Below the pieces are notes generated by a model that ran no database searches, was not told where the DNA came from, and saw nothing but the letters and a program-made list of their open reading frames with translations. DNA of 55,211 bases from a virus, in the IMG/VR virus record IMGVR_UViG_3300036859_000142, positions 1 to 55,211 of that record. One strand, given 5' to 3'. The position numbers and the translations under genes were made by a program. Shown in pieces: positions 40,158-46,768 of this stretch (position 1 is its first letter; the number at the start of each line of letters is the position of its first letter).

Positions 40158-41087
40158 ATGTCGAAAAGCACTATTTCCACCTTCCAATTGTTCGAGCGGT
40201 TCCCCGATAAGGAATCCGCCCGCGTCTATTTCGAGAAGCGGCTGTGGCCGAACGGCGTCGTCTGCCCGGTCTGCAAGAGCGGCGACCGGATCACCGTCAG
40301 GAAGGGCGGCTACTACCGCTGTAACGCCTGTAGCGAGGACTTCACCGTCCGCACGGGCACCGTCATGGAGCGCAGCCATATCCCGCTCCACAAGTGGCTC
40401 TACGCCATGTACCTGCTCGTCACGGCCCGCAAGGGCATCAGCTCCATGCAGCTCGCCAAGGAAATCGGCGTGACCCAGAAGTCCGCCTGGTTCATGCTCC
40501 ACCGGTTGCGCGAAGCCTGCGGCGGGAAGAACCTGACGAAGTTGCGCGGCATCATCGAAATCGATGAGTGCTTCGTCGGCGGGCTGGAAGGCAACAAGCA
40601 CGCGCACAAGAAACTGCACGCGGGGCGCGGGCCAGTCGGCAAAACGGCCGTACTCGGGATGCGCGAGCGCGGCGGGCGCACGCTGGCGCGTCCCTCGCAG
40701 CAGATGACCTTTGACGAAATCCACGGCTCGATTCACGAGCAGATCGAAGTCGGGTCGCAGCTCTACACCGACGATCACGCCATCTTCGACGGTCTGGACG
40801 GGCTGTTCTACCGTCACGACACGATCAACCACTCCACCGGGGAATACGCACGCGGCGACGCGCACACGAACAGCATCGAAAGCGTTTGGGCGGTTCTGAA
40901 GCGCGGGCTGATGGGTGTCTATCATCAGGTCAGCCCGAAGCATCTCGGCCGCTACGTGGACGAGTTCACGTTCCGGCTGAACGAGGGCAACGTCAAAATC
41001 CACACGCTTGACCGGCTCGATTCGTTCGTGAGCGGCATGGCCGACAAGCGGCTCACCTACAAGAGGCTCATCGCATGTCAAAACTGA
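40158..41087 (+). CDS. IS1595-family (ISXO2-like) transposase 1
   Basis: ATG 40158. The 309 residues start with a zinc ribbon (VCPVCKSGDRI, CNACSEDFTV) and an HTH segment (GISSMQLAKEIGVTQKSAWF). The DDE-type catalytic domain follows with IIEIDECFVGG, LYTDDHAIFDG and DAHTNSIESVWAVLKRG, the family's Asp-Asp-Asn/Lys pattern. Full length, so the element may still be active. Confidence 0.9.
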   Translation: MSKSTISTFQLFERFPDKESARVYFEKRLWPNGVVCPVCKSGDRITVRKGGYYRCNACSEDFTVRTGTVMERSHIPLHKWLYAMYLLVTARKGISSMQLAKEIGVTQKSAWFMLHRLREACGGKNLTKLRGIIEIDECFVGGLEGNKHAHKKLHAGRGPVGKTAVLGMRERGGRTLARPSQQMTFDEIHGSIHEQIEVGSQLYTDDHAIFDGLDGLFYRHDTINHSTGEYARGDAHTNSIESVWAVLKRGLMGVYHQVSPKHLGRYVDEFTFRLNEGNVKIHTLDRLDSFVSGMADKRLTYKRLIACQN

Positions 41088-41206
41088 AAACGCCGAAGGC
41101 TCTGGACGCCATCGCGGACCTGGTGCTGGCCTACCGGCCGAAGGCGAAGTCGAAACCGGCGCGGCGACGGAAGCGCCAAGCCACGAAGATCGCCAAGGCG
41201 AAATAA
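41075..41206 (+). CDS. Small basic ORF of the IS1595 element, 43 aa
   Basis: ATG 41075 overlaps the transposase end by 13 bases. The product starts SKLKTPKALDAIADLVLAYR and ends in a Lys/Arg-rich tail, so it probably binds nucleic acid. It sits between transposase and methylase and ends one base before the methylase GTG. Confidence 0.55.
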   Translation: MSKLKTPKALDAIADLVLAYRPKAKSKPARRRKRQATKIAKAK

Positions 41207-41207
41207 C

Positions 41208-41942
41208 GTGCTGGTGCTCTCTCTCTTTCCTGGTATTGGCTTGCTCGACATGGCGTTCGAGCAAGAAGGGTTTTGCATCGTGCGCGGACCTGATGCGCTG
41301 TGGGGCGGCGACGTGGCGCTGTTCCATCCGCCTGCGGACAAGTTCGACGGAATTATCGGCGGGCCGCCCTGCCAAAGCCATAGCCGCTTCAGGCATCTGG
41401 CGGAAGCAACCGGCAAGAGCACCGCGCCGGATTTGATTCCCGAGTTCGAGCGGTGCGTAGCTGAGGCGCGGCCGTCCTGGTTCCTGATGGAGAACGTGAT
41501 CGACTCGCCCGAGCCCGTTGTCGAAGGCTACAAGGCGTTCCGGTTCATCCTGCAAAACCGGCATCTGGGCGAAATCCAGAATCGAGAACGCGCGTTTACC
41601 TTCGGGACAACCGGAGCGCGCCAGGACCTGCGCCGCTACATTCAGCTCGCGCCGTTGGAGAACGTCGAATGGTGCGGGGCGATCCTCGCATCTGGCGGCC
41701 GGCGACCAGGCACGGAGTCCCGCCGCGGTAAAACGCAGGGCGCTTGGCACGGCTTCGTCGGGCCGCGCGAGTTCGCCCACGCGCTGAAGGCGCAAGGACT
41801 GCCCGAAGATTTCCTGGCTGACTCGCCCTTCAAGATGAAGGAACGATTTCGAGTCGTCGGCAACGGCGTCCCGCTCCCGATGGGCCGAGCAATCGCCCGA
41901 GCCGTGCGGGAAGCGACCGAGCGCCGGAAGCAGACGGCCTGA
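41208..41942 (+). CDS. DNA cytosine-C5 methyltransferase, IS passenger
   Basis: GTG 41208 follows the small ORF. The 244-residue protein has motif I (LSLFPGIGLLDMAFE), catalytic GGPPCQ (51-56), ENV (95-97), an RERAFTFG motif VIII, and a C-terminal VVGNGVPLPMGRAIARAV motif X. It is short, with a small target-recognition part. As a passenger of an IS it may protect the element or phage DNA from restriction. No partner nuclease is present in the element. Confidence 0.88.
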   Translation: MLVLSLFPGIGLLDMAFEQEGFCIVRGPDALWGGDVALFHPPADKFDGIIGGPPCQSHSRFRHLAEATGKSTAPDLIPEFERCVAEARPSWFLMENVIDSPEPVVEGYKAFRFILQNRHLGEIQNRERAFTFGTTGARQDLRRYIQLAPLENVEWCGAILASGGRRPGTESRRGKTQGAWHGFVGPREFAHALKAQGLPEDFLADSPFKMKERFRVVGNGVPLPMGRAIARAVREATERRKQTA

Positions 41943-42611
41943 GTTACGATTATGCGAGGGAGTCATGTATATAATTCCCTTCAAGAAGGTGTGCCCGGAA
42001 GTGGGATGAACAACGTCGTCAGGGAAATGGCAGAACTTGAGGAAATCGGTGGGAAGGTTCTTCCCGCTCGTCGCAGCTTGCCGCAATTCAGAGGCGTGCC
42101 TTTCATCGACGCCGTCCCTGGTAGGCGCGTAGACAACGACCCGCTTGAGGGGAAAGCGTTCCCGAATTACTTTAACCACCGGCACAAGGTCAGAGTCGCC
42201 GCTGACGAGAATCAACCGGTCAGACAGGTCGCGATATGCGTCGTCCATCATTTGCACAGCGATAGCTACGTCGGTTCGCTTTTCTTCCGGCTTGGTGAAG
42301 AAGCGATCACCAGTCAATGTGCAGCCCGGATGGGTGCAGTTGACCTTCTTTTCTTTAAACTTGCCCACGACGACATTTACCGATGGCAGCGTGCTCAGCG
42401 CGCCAATGTACGAGTACTGCCGAACTTGGGCGACCCCCGAGACGATGGATGTGAAGAAGCGGATATGGCGGATGTCGTCGTCTTTTCTAAGGCGACGACA
42501 AAATTCGGCCAGATTCAGCCACTTGTGCGGGGTGCCCTTGATGGCTCCGTAGTAGAAATTGAAGCCGTCAATGTAGACGATGGAGCGGTTGGCTGGAGTG
42601 GTCAAAAAAAT

Positions 42612-42656
42612 GGGCGGTCCTTGTCGAACCGCCCGCCGGCCCCTCTTGAGGGCCGG
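42612..42656 (-). terminator. Two hairpins with T-run at the NYN start codon
   Basis: On the minus strand GGGCGGT/ACCGCCC (42612-42634) is followed by seven T (42604-42610) that run into the TTG start of the NYN gene. A second hairpin, CCGGCCC/GGGCCGG (42636-42656), lies just upstream. This is a textbook intrinsic terminator shape, placed where it would stop transcripts at the very start of the NYN gene. It may be an attenuator or a leftover terminator of another gene. Confidence 0.5.
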
Positions 42657-42769
42657 GGAGTCGTATCCGAATGCTAAGCGGCAATGACCGCGTTGTCAAT
42701 CTGTACAGTTTTTCACAATTCAGAAAATTACGCCTTGATGAACCCATTGGGTTTGTGTAGTCTTAGTGC

Positions 42770-43723
42770 ATGGAAAAGAAGCCGCTGGCGTGGTCGAAAC
42801 TCGGGGCGCATCTAACCGACCCTGACAAGGCGCGGGAATACATGGAATTCCTGCGATGGGGTCAGTCTGGTCCTGCCTGCCCGCGTTGCGGCGGCGCCGA
42901 CCCCTACCGGCTGACGCCTAAGACGACCAGCAACAAGCCCGGTCGCAAGGGTCTATTGAAGTGCCGCGCCTGCCGAAAGCAGTTCACCGTGACGGTGGGC
43001 ACCGTGTTCGAGGATTCACATATTCCCCTTCACAAGTGGTTGCAGGCGATTTACCTGATGGGCGCGTCGAAGAAAGGCATCTCCGCGCATCAGCTCCACC
43101 GGATGCTCGGCGTCACGTACCGCTCGGCGTGGTTCATGGCGCATCGTCTCCGCTACGCAATGGGTGTTCAGCCAATGGCCGACAAGTTGCGCGGCATCGT
43201 CGAAGTCGATGAGGCGTACATCGGCGGCAAGCGCAAGGATGGCCGTGGCCGAGTTCCGGCTGACGGTGGCCGCAAGGTGTCGGTGCTCGCCCTGGTTGAG
43301 CGCAACGGCCGCGCACGTTGCTACCCGGTCGAGAACGTCGATACCAAGACCTTGCACGCCGCGATGATTCAGCATATTGATCCCCTCAACACGGCGGCGA
43401 TCATGACGGACGGCGCTTCGCGCTACGGCGGCGACAAGGTCGGACGTATCCCGCGCCACAGCGTCAACCATCAAGCTGGCGAATTCGTGCGGGGTCAAGC
43501 CCACACGAACTCCGTAGAGGGCTTCTTCTCGCTCTTGAAGCGTGGCATCGTCGGCACGTTCCACCACGTCAGTAAGGGCCATCTGGGGCGCTACGCGACG
43601 GAATTTGAGTTCCGCTACAACAACCGTAAGGTTGGCGATGCGGGCCGTCCTAAGCTGATTGTGGAAGGCGCGGAAGGCAGACGCCTCACCTACAAGCAGC
43701 CAGCTTCAACTAGCACGCATTGA
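42770..43723 (+). CDS. IS1595-family (ISXO2-like) transposase 2
   Basis: ATG 42770. The 317 residues show a zinc ribbon (CPRCGGADPYR, CRACRKQFTV), HTH-like KGISAHQLHRMLGVTYRSAW, and catalytic motifs VEVDEAYIGGKRK, IMTDGASRYGG and QAHTNSVEGFFSLLKRG, then FEFRYNNRK. It is clearly different from transposase 1. No intact inverted ends were found: TGGGTTTGTG at 42748-42757 matches inverted CACAAACCCA at 40034-40043, but nothing similar lies to the right. The element may be decayed. Confidence 0.88.
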   Translation: MEKKPLAWSKLGAHLTDPDKAREYMEFLRWGQSGPACPRCGGADPYRLTPKTTSNKPGRKGLLKCRACRKQFTVTVGTVFEDSHIPLHKWLQAIYLMGASKKGISAHQLHRMLGVTYRSAWFMAHRLRYAMGVQPMADKLRGIVEVDEAYIGGKRKDGRGRVPADGGRKVSVLALVERNGRARCYPVENVDTKTLHAAMIQHIDPLNTAAIMTDGASRYGGDKVGRIPRHSVNHQAGEFVRGQAHTNSVEGFFSLLKRGIVGTFHHVSKGHLGRYATEFEFRYNNRKVGDAGRPKLIVEGAEGRRLTYKQPASTSTH

Positions 43724-43732
43724 GAGAGAGCT

Positions 43733-43769
43733 ATATCGCGGGCGCGTGTGGCACCAAGGCCCGCGATAT
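43733..43769. other. 11-bp perfect inverted repeat after transposase 2
   Basis: ATATCGCGGGC (43733-43743) and GCCCGCGATAT (43759-43769) enclose a 15-base loop. It begins nine bases after the transposase stop. It could be a hairpin end of the element or a transcription barrier. Confidence 0.45.
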
Positions 43770-43774
43770 GATGA

Positions 43775-43802
43775 TGGTGGAGGGCAGGGGGATCGGACCC
43801 CT
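43775..43802 (-). tRNA. tRNA/tmRNA 3'-end-like fragment with CCA
   Basis: On the minus strand AGGGG-TCCGATC-CCCCT forms a perfect 5-bp T-arm with 7-base loop, followed by GCCCTCC, A and CCA. No matching 5' half (GGAGGGC) lies within about 100 bases upstream. CTCCACCA is typical of tmRNA and of some tRNA-Ala ends. Fragments like this are often phage or element attachment sites. Confidence 0.4.
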
Positions 43803-43859
43803 CGCTTGCACGACTCCAGACGCCGCCAGCGGCACCACGCGCCCCCCAAACAACGGGCG

Positions 43860-43891
43860 GGTAGGGTCGAACCTAAGCAGCCGACCCTACC
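43860..43891. other. 10-bp perfect hairpin
   Basis: GGTAGGGTCG (43860-43869) pairs with CGACCCTACC (43882-43891). It is part of the gene-free stretch 43724-44137, upstream of a promoter-like TAGAAT. Confidence 0.4.
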
Positions 43892-43924
43892 ATTCGATTA
43901 ACGCACCCGTGGTGGCGGTCGTGC

Positions 43925-44025
43925 TAGAATGCGCACGAAGCCACGCAGCTTCACCGCTGCCATCGCGTACCCCGCAGATGAGCTTCAGGGCTGTGCAGTT
44001 CGCACCTGCACAGCCCATTGTTTTT
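43925..44025 (+). ncRNA. Candidate small RNA unit ending in a strong terminator
   Basis: GTGCTAGAAT gives an extended TAGAAT -10 (43925-43930). About 55 bases later GGGCTGTGCAG (43988-43998) pairs with CTGCACAGCCC (44006-44016), followed by ATTG and five T (44021-44025), a perfect intrinsic terminator. A transcript would be about 90 bases and contains another hairpin, GAAGC...GCTTC. No clear -35 is seen. It could also be the end of a longer transcript. Confidence 0.4.
43988..44025 (+). terminator. Intrinsic terminator
   Basis: 11-bp perfect GC-rich stem, 7-base loop, then ATTG and T5. Faces right, so it ends transcription coming from the transposase region before the next early genes. Confidence 0.75.
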
Positions 44026-44028
44026 CCG

Positions 44029-44169
44029 CTAGACCAATTGCTCAAAGAGTCGTCGCGCGAGATCCTCAGCTTTAGAAAACCCGGTGTTTGTCAATCGGTA
44101 GACGCCGCCCTTGGCGCGTCCGGCCTTGCGGTGGGGGATGGAGCCGTGGACGGCTGCGGCCTTCCTGCA
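44029..44169 (-). pseudogene. Remnant of a leftward gene, C-terminal 46 codons
   Basis: Minus-strand frame with no start codon reads IPHRKAGRAKGGVYRLTNTG and FSKAEDLARRLFEQLV before TAG at 44029. The amphipathic, protein-like pattern suggests the end of a real winged-helix-like or small phage protein. Its upstream part is lost under the rightward gene at 44138. It may mark where the foreign DNA recombined in. Confidence 0.4.
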
Positions 44170-44305
44170 CTATCTCCGCACGACCAAGATGTTCTCGCTC
44201 GACATGGGCTATGACGAATTATGGAAGTGGTGGGAAAGTGGGATCGCGGCTGATGCGCACGTCCGGGCGCTGCTGATCGATGCTGCGAAGGACGACCGGC
44301 TATGA
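44138..44305 (+). CDS. Hypothetical protein, 55 aa
   Basis: ATG 44138 follows GTGGGGG. The product (MEPWTAAAFLHYLRTTKMFS, then LDMGYDELWKWWESGI) is Trp-rich and helical. ATGA joins it to the next gene. Similar short Trp-rich proteins occur in phage early regions; task unknown. Confidence 0.6.
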   Translation: MEPWTAAAFLHYLRTTKMFSLDMGYDELWKWWESGIAADAHVRALLIDAAKDDRL

Positions 44306-44487
44306 CTCGTGACGAGGTGGAGACACACGAAAAAGCTGTCTTACTGGGTTTGGTGACGGGTGCGTATATCGCACGGAAAGTCGAATGGCCGTTGGCAGAA
44401 TTTATGCGCGCTGCGCTGCTGGCGTGGGAATGGAAAAGGCACGAAGCGTCACCGTCCGCCGACGCGGTACGGGAGGAGCCTCGGTGA
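44302..44487 (+). CDS. Hypothetical helical protein, 61 aa
   Basis: ATGA start. VETHEKAVLLGLVTGAYIAR and FMRAALLAWEWKRHE are amphipathic helices, with an acidic tail. Stop overlaps a 14-codon frame. No family recognised. Confidence 0.6.
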   Translation: MTRDEVETHEKAVLLGLVTGAYIARKVEWPLAEFMRAALLAWEWKRHEASPSADAVREEPR

Positions 44488-44528
44488 ACACCGGATTCGC
44501 CTTCGCGTATGGGAAATTTCCTTCTTAG
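44484..44528 (+). CDS. Mini-ORF, 14 aa
   Basis: GTGA overlap start with GGAGGAG upstream; peptide MNTGFAFAYGKFPS. It ends 15 bases before the MazG-like gene and could relay ribosomes. Confidence 0.25.
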   Translation: MNTGFAFAYGKFPS

Positions 44529-44543
44529 CTTTTGAGGTTTTGG

Positions 44544-44873
44544 ATGCCCCGAGACACCCCTATGTGGCATTTCAACGAATTAACACCGGCCGAAGATGAG
44601 CGGTTGGCGCTGTTGCTCGAAGAGTGCGGCGAAGTCATTCAGGTCATCGGCAAGATTCAGCGGCACGGGTACCTGAGTCACGACCCAACATCACAGGCCC
44701 AGTATCCACCGAATAACCGCGATTTGCTGGCGAAAGAACTCGGGGATGTGCTCGCGGCGATCACGATGATGGAAGCGGGCCGGGATATTGTCTCTAGCGA
44801 AATACTGACTCGGCGCGACGTGAAGCTTAAGAAGGTTCGCAAGTATCTCCATCATCAGCCGGAGCCAAAGTGA
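44544..44873 (+). CDS. MazG-like NTP pyrophosphohydrolase
   Basis: ATG 44544 after TGAGG. The 109-residue protein has the MazG core: ERLALLLEECGEVIQVIGKI with the EExxE-type metal site, then LAKELGDVLAAITMMEAG with ExxD. MazG proteins hydrolyse NTPs or alarmones, and phages use them to shape host metabolism. Its first residues (MPRDTP) are repeated in the gene at 45606. TGATG joins the next frame. Confidence 0.8.
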   Translation: MPRDTPMWHFNELTPAEDERLALLLEECGEVIQVIGKIQRHGYLSHDPTSQAQYPPNNRDLLAKELGDVLAAITMMEAGRDIVSSEILTRRDVKLKKVRKYLHHQPEPK

Positions 44874-44926
44874 TGCCTGGCGCCACCCCAGCCGATCCCC
44901 GACAGCCGAGAGAGGCAGACATCTGA
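44873..44926 (+). CDS. Mini-ORF with shared leader, 17 aa
   Basis: TGATG start and TGATG end. The peptide MPGATPADPRQPREADI closely resembles the first 11 residues of the 45606 protein (MPRDTPAEPRQ). It looks like a detached N-terminus left by recombination. Confidence 0.4.
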   Translation: MPGATPADPRQPREADI

Positions 44927-45114
44927 TGAAGGTTAGCGTTGTTCGCTTATCGAGTGGGTATTTCCACGTACGCGGCGTTGGGCCGTGTAATTGGGCGCAA
45001 CCCGCATACTGGCCGTGTAGCGAAGAGTCATTGCGAAAGGCCGCGTTTCCACAAGCCTGCGAAGAATTTATCCGCTCAGCCTTGGCGCTCCCGCCGCAGG
45101 AGGAGGACGAGTGA
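44926..45114 (+). CDS. Hypothetical protein, 62 aa
   Basis: TGATG start. The product (KVSVVRLSSGYFHVRGVGPC, NWAQPAYWPCSEESLRKAAF) looks like a small beta protein with a helical end. GTGA joins a 14-codon frame (45111-45155, MTDRKDFARVGGQR). No family recognised. Confidence 0.6.
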   Translation: MKVSVVRLSSGYFHVRGVGPCNWAQPAYWPCSEESLRKAAFPQACEEFIRSALALPPQEEDE

Positions 45115-45155
45115 CGGATCGGAAAGATTTTGCGCGCGTGGGCGGACAACGCTGA
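45111..45155 (+). CDS. Mini-ORF, 14 aa
   Basis: GTGA overlap with AGGAGGA upstream; peptide MTDRKDFARVGGQR resembles the start of a truncated gene. No more can be said. Confidence 0.25.
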   Translation: MTDRKDFARVGGQR

Positions 45156-45199
45156 CTCGACCTACGGGATCTACCGCGTCATAAGCCGGAGGTGATTCG

Positions 45200-45598
45200 A
45201 TGCGCGGCGACTTCGACGAAGACGAGATTGAAGACGAGAGGTATTACCAGGACATTGAGGATCCGTACTGCCATCGGTGCGACAACAAGGGCACCATCAT
45301 CGTCTGTGTGGACGATATGTGTCGCGGCGCGGGCGAGTGTATGCACGGCGACGGGGAAATCATCTGTCCCGATTGCAAAGGCGAGAACAGTAGTCTCACT
45401 GAAGCGGAGATGCTGATCCGGTTGCACGCCGAGTGCATGCGGTATCCGTCCGACAGTCTGACGGCGCAGCGATTAGGCGTCTCACGGGGTCATCTGTGCC
45501 ACGTCCTGAAGGGGCGAAAGCCGATCACGGAGAGTCTCGCGCTGGCGATGGGCTATGAGCGACAGGTGTTCTATCGTAAACGTCAGAGGCCAAAGTGA
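45200..45598 (+). CDS. Zinc-finger and XRE-HTH regulator
   Basis: ATG 45200 has a near-perfect ribosome site GGAGGTGATTCG, the same as at 47091. The 132 residues have an acidic start, a four-to-eight-Cys zinc region (YCHRCDNKGTIIVC, CRGAGECMHGDGEIICPDCK) like DnaJ fingers, and a C-terminal HTH (LTAQRLGVSRGHLCHVLKGR, SLALAMGYER). This joins a nucleic-acid zinc module to an XRE domain. It may regulate middle or late genes. Confidence 0.7.
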   Translation: MRGDFDEDEIEDERYYQDIEDPYCHRCDNKGTIIVCVDDMCRGAGECMHGDGEIICPDCKGENSSLTEAEMLIRLHAECMRYPSDSLTAQRLGVSRGHLCHVLKGRKPITESLALAMGYERQVFYRKRQRPK

Positions 45599-45605
45599 GG
45601 TGTGG

Positions 45606-46043
45606 ATGCCCCGAGACACCCCAGCCGAGCCCCGACAGAATGAGAAAGAGAAAGATTTAGAGTCGCGAATGGACACACAAGCTAATTCCAACGACGCCCG
45701 TACCGCGCCGACCGTTGCGCCCAGTTCGCACACGCCTGGACCGTGGGATTACCGGCCGATGGAGTTTGACGATTGGGGATGGGTGCGCGCTCGCAACGGC
45801 GGCGAGATCGTCGCGCGCGCTGGCGGCTTCGCGTCTGAGGAAGAGCAGGCGAGACACCGCACGGCTGGTACGGACCCATACGAGGCCAACGCGCGTCTGA
45901 TCGCCGCTGCGCCTGACTTGTTGGTCGCGCTCAGGATGTGCCGAGCCGTCATTGGTTGCGGTTCACGTGGAGCACGGATCCGCGCTGAACCAGAAGCGAT
46001 TGCGATCGCTGAGGCCGCCATCGCTCGCGCGGAGGGCCGATGA
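45606..46043 (+). CDS. Hypothetical phage protein ending in IARAEGR
   Basis: ATG 45606 (MPRDTPAEPRQNEKEKDLES); ATG 45669 is an alternative. Middle GPWDYRPMEFDDWGWVRARN and DPYEANARLIAAAPDLLVAL are typical of a widespread phage protein (xPGPW...ANARLIAAAPDLL...). The end EAAIARAEGR is shared with two other proteins here. Role unknown. Confidence 0.75.
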   Translation: MPRDTPAEPRQNEKEKDLESRMDTQANSNDARTAPTVAPSSHTPGPWDYRPMEFDDWGWVRARNGGEIVARAGGFASEEEQARHRTAGTDPYEANARLIAAAPDLLVALRMCRAVIGCGSRGARIRAEPEAIAIAEAAIARAEGR

Positions 46044-46768
46044 GCGGAGAAGAGAATCGTTTTCTTGTTGGTCAGGAGCACATGCCTGACTGCCCGGCGA
46101 CGACGCCACCGTTTGCGGGTAGTTGCACCTGTCCGAAAGACGGTGGGAACCAGCCTCCAAGTGGAGTGCGCGGAGATCCAGGGGTCGATCGTACGTCCAA
46201 CGATGACACTCGCGACAACGGATCTTCTTTATCTTCAACAACTTATCTGGGTGACGCCAGCCCCGGACTCGTGGAGAGGCTGATAAAAGCTGCGCGTAAT
46301 GCGGATTGGATACAAGTGGTGCTGAATCAAGGCCCGCCATGTTTTCATTTCGAGGCTGATCGCGTGCGGTTCTGTCTACGCGCACAGCGGTGGGCTGGGC
46401 ATTCTGACGACGCTGGTGACATCGGGCACCGATTTATCTCACTAGCCGATTTACTTGAAGCCGCGTTGGCCCTCTCCGGAGCGGAGCTCGCCCAACTCAA
46501 GAGCGACCTTGCAAGAACAACTGAGGCCTGGGCTATTGCAGCTGATGATCGAGACGAGGCTAACGGATTATTGCGGGCGGCGGAAGCCGAACTCGCCCGC
46601 CTGGCGCCGTATGTCCAACACAAGAGCGATTGCGCGTCTCAGGGTGGATACGACCATGTCGGCCAAGACGAAGACGGGAATGCCGTTCATCTTGGTCACG
46701 AACCTTATCCCTGCACCTGCGGGTTACAGCAAGAGCACGACGCGCCCACCCAGCAGGAGACGCCGTGA
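46040..46768 (+). CDS. Hypothetical phage protein, 242 aa
   Basis: ATGA start. The N-terminal part is Cys/Pro-rich (CPATTPPFAGSCTCPKDG), the middle holds FEADRVRFCLRAQRWAG and a coiled helix (LAQLKSDLARTTEAWAIAAD), and the end has HKSDCASQGG and PCTCGL, a Cys-His pattern common in phage proteins. No function known. Confidence 0.65.
   Translation: MSGEENRFLVGQEHMPDCPATTPPFAGSCTCPKDGGNQPPSGVRGDPGVDRTSNDDTRDNGSSLSSTTYLGDASPGLVERLIKAARNADWIQVVLNQGPPCFHFEADRVRFCLRAQRWAGHSDDAGDIGHRFISLADLLEAALALSGAELAQLKSDLARTTEAWAIAADDRDEANGLLRAAEAELARLAPYVQHKSDCASQGGYDHVGQDEDGNAVHLGHEPYPCTCGLQQEHDAPTQQETP

Larger units (their letters stand above)
40110..41979. mobile_element. IS1595-family element carrying a C5 methyltransferase
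   Basis: The element spans 1870 bp. Its inverted ends are 40110-40131 and 41958-41979, 22 bp with one mismatch, reading inward GGGAATTATATAC then TGACTCCC. Flanking 8-mers are TTCTTGAA (40102-40109) and TTCAAGAA (41980-41987), an imperfect duplication of the length known for this family. It holds a transposase, a small basic ORF and a cytosine methyltransferase. IS1595-like elements with passenger genes are known. It disrupts the NYN gene. Confidence 0.8.
40068..42605 (-). pseudogene. NYN-domain (DUF88/LabA-like) RNase gene, interrupted
   Basis: TTG at 42605 starts a NYN protein: SIVYIDGFNFYYGAIKGTPH, the acid-rich RTDVAIAVQMMDDAY, LILVSGDSDLVPVVK and KRVVVYAPT carry the PIN-like acidic site of a metal-dependent RNase. 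The coding region runs to about 41990, is broken by the IS1595 element, and its last codons (KKPDYWKVQGAV) lie at 40068-40103. Removing the element rejoins ...HPTSGHTF and KKPDYW. By chance the frame stays open through the whole insertion, but the 600 extra residues are antisense to the transposase and methylase. Function of the truncated form is doubtful. Confidence 0.75.

Noticed and set aside
40068-42605. A single 845-residue NYN protein
   Set aside because: Only the first about 210 and last 12 residues look like protein of the NYN family. The middle is antisense to a clear methyltransferase and transposase and owes its openness to GC-rich codon bias.
42770-43723. Complete second IS with defined ends
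   Set aside because: No right-hand inverted end or target duplication matching the left side could be found, so only the transposase gene is annotated.
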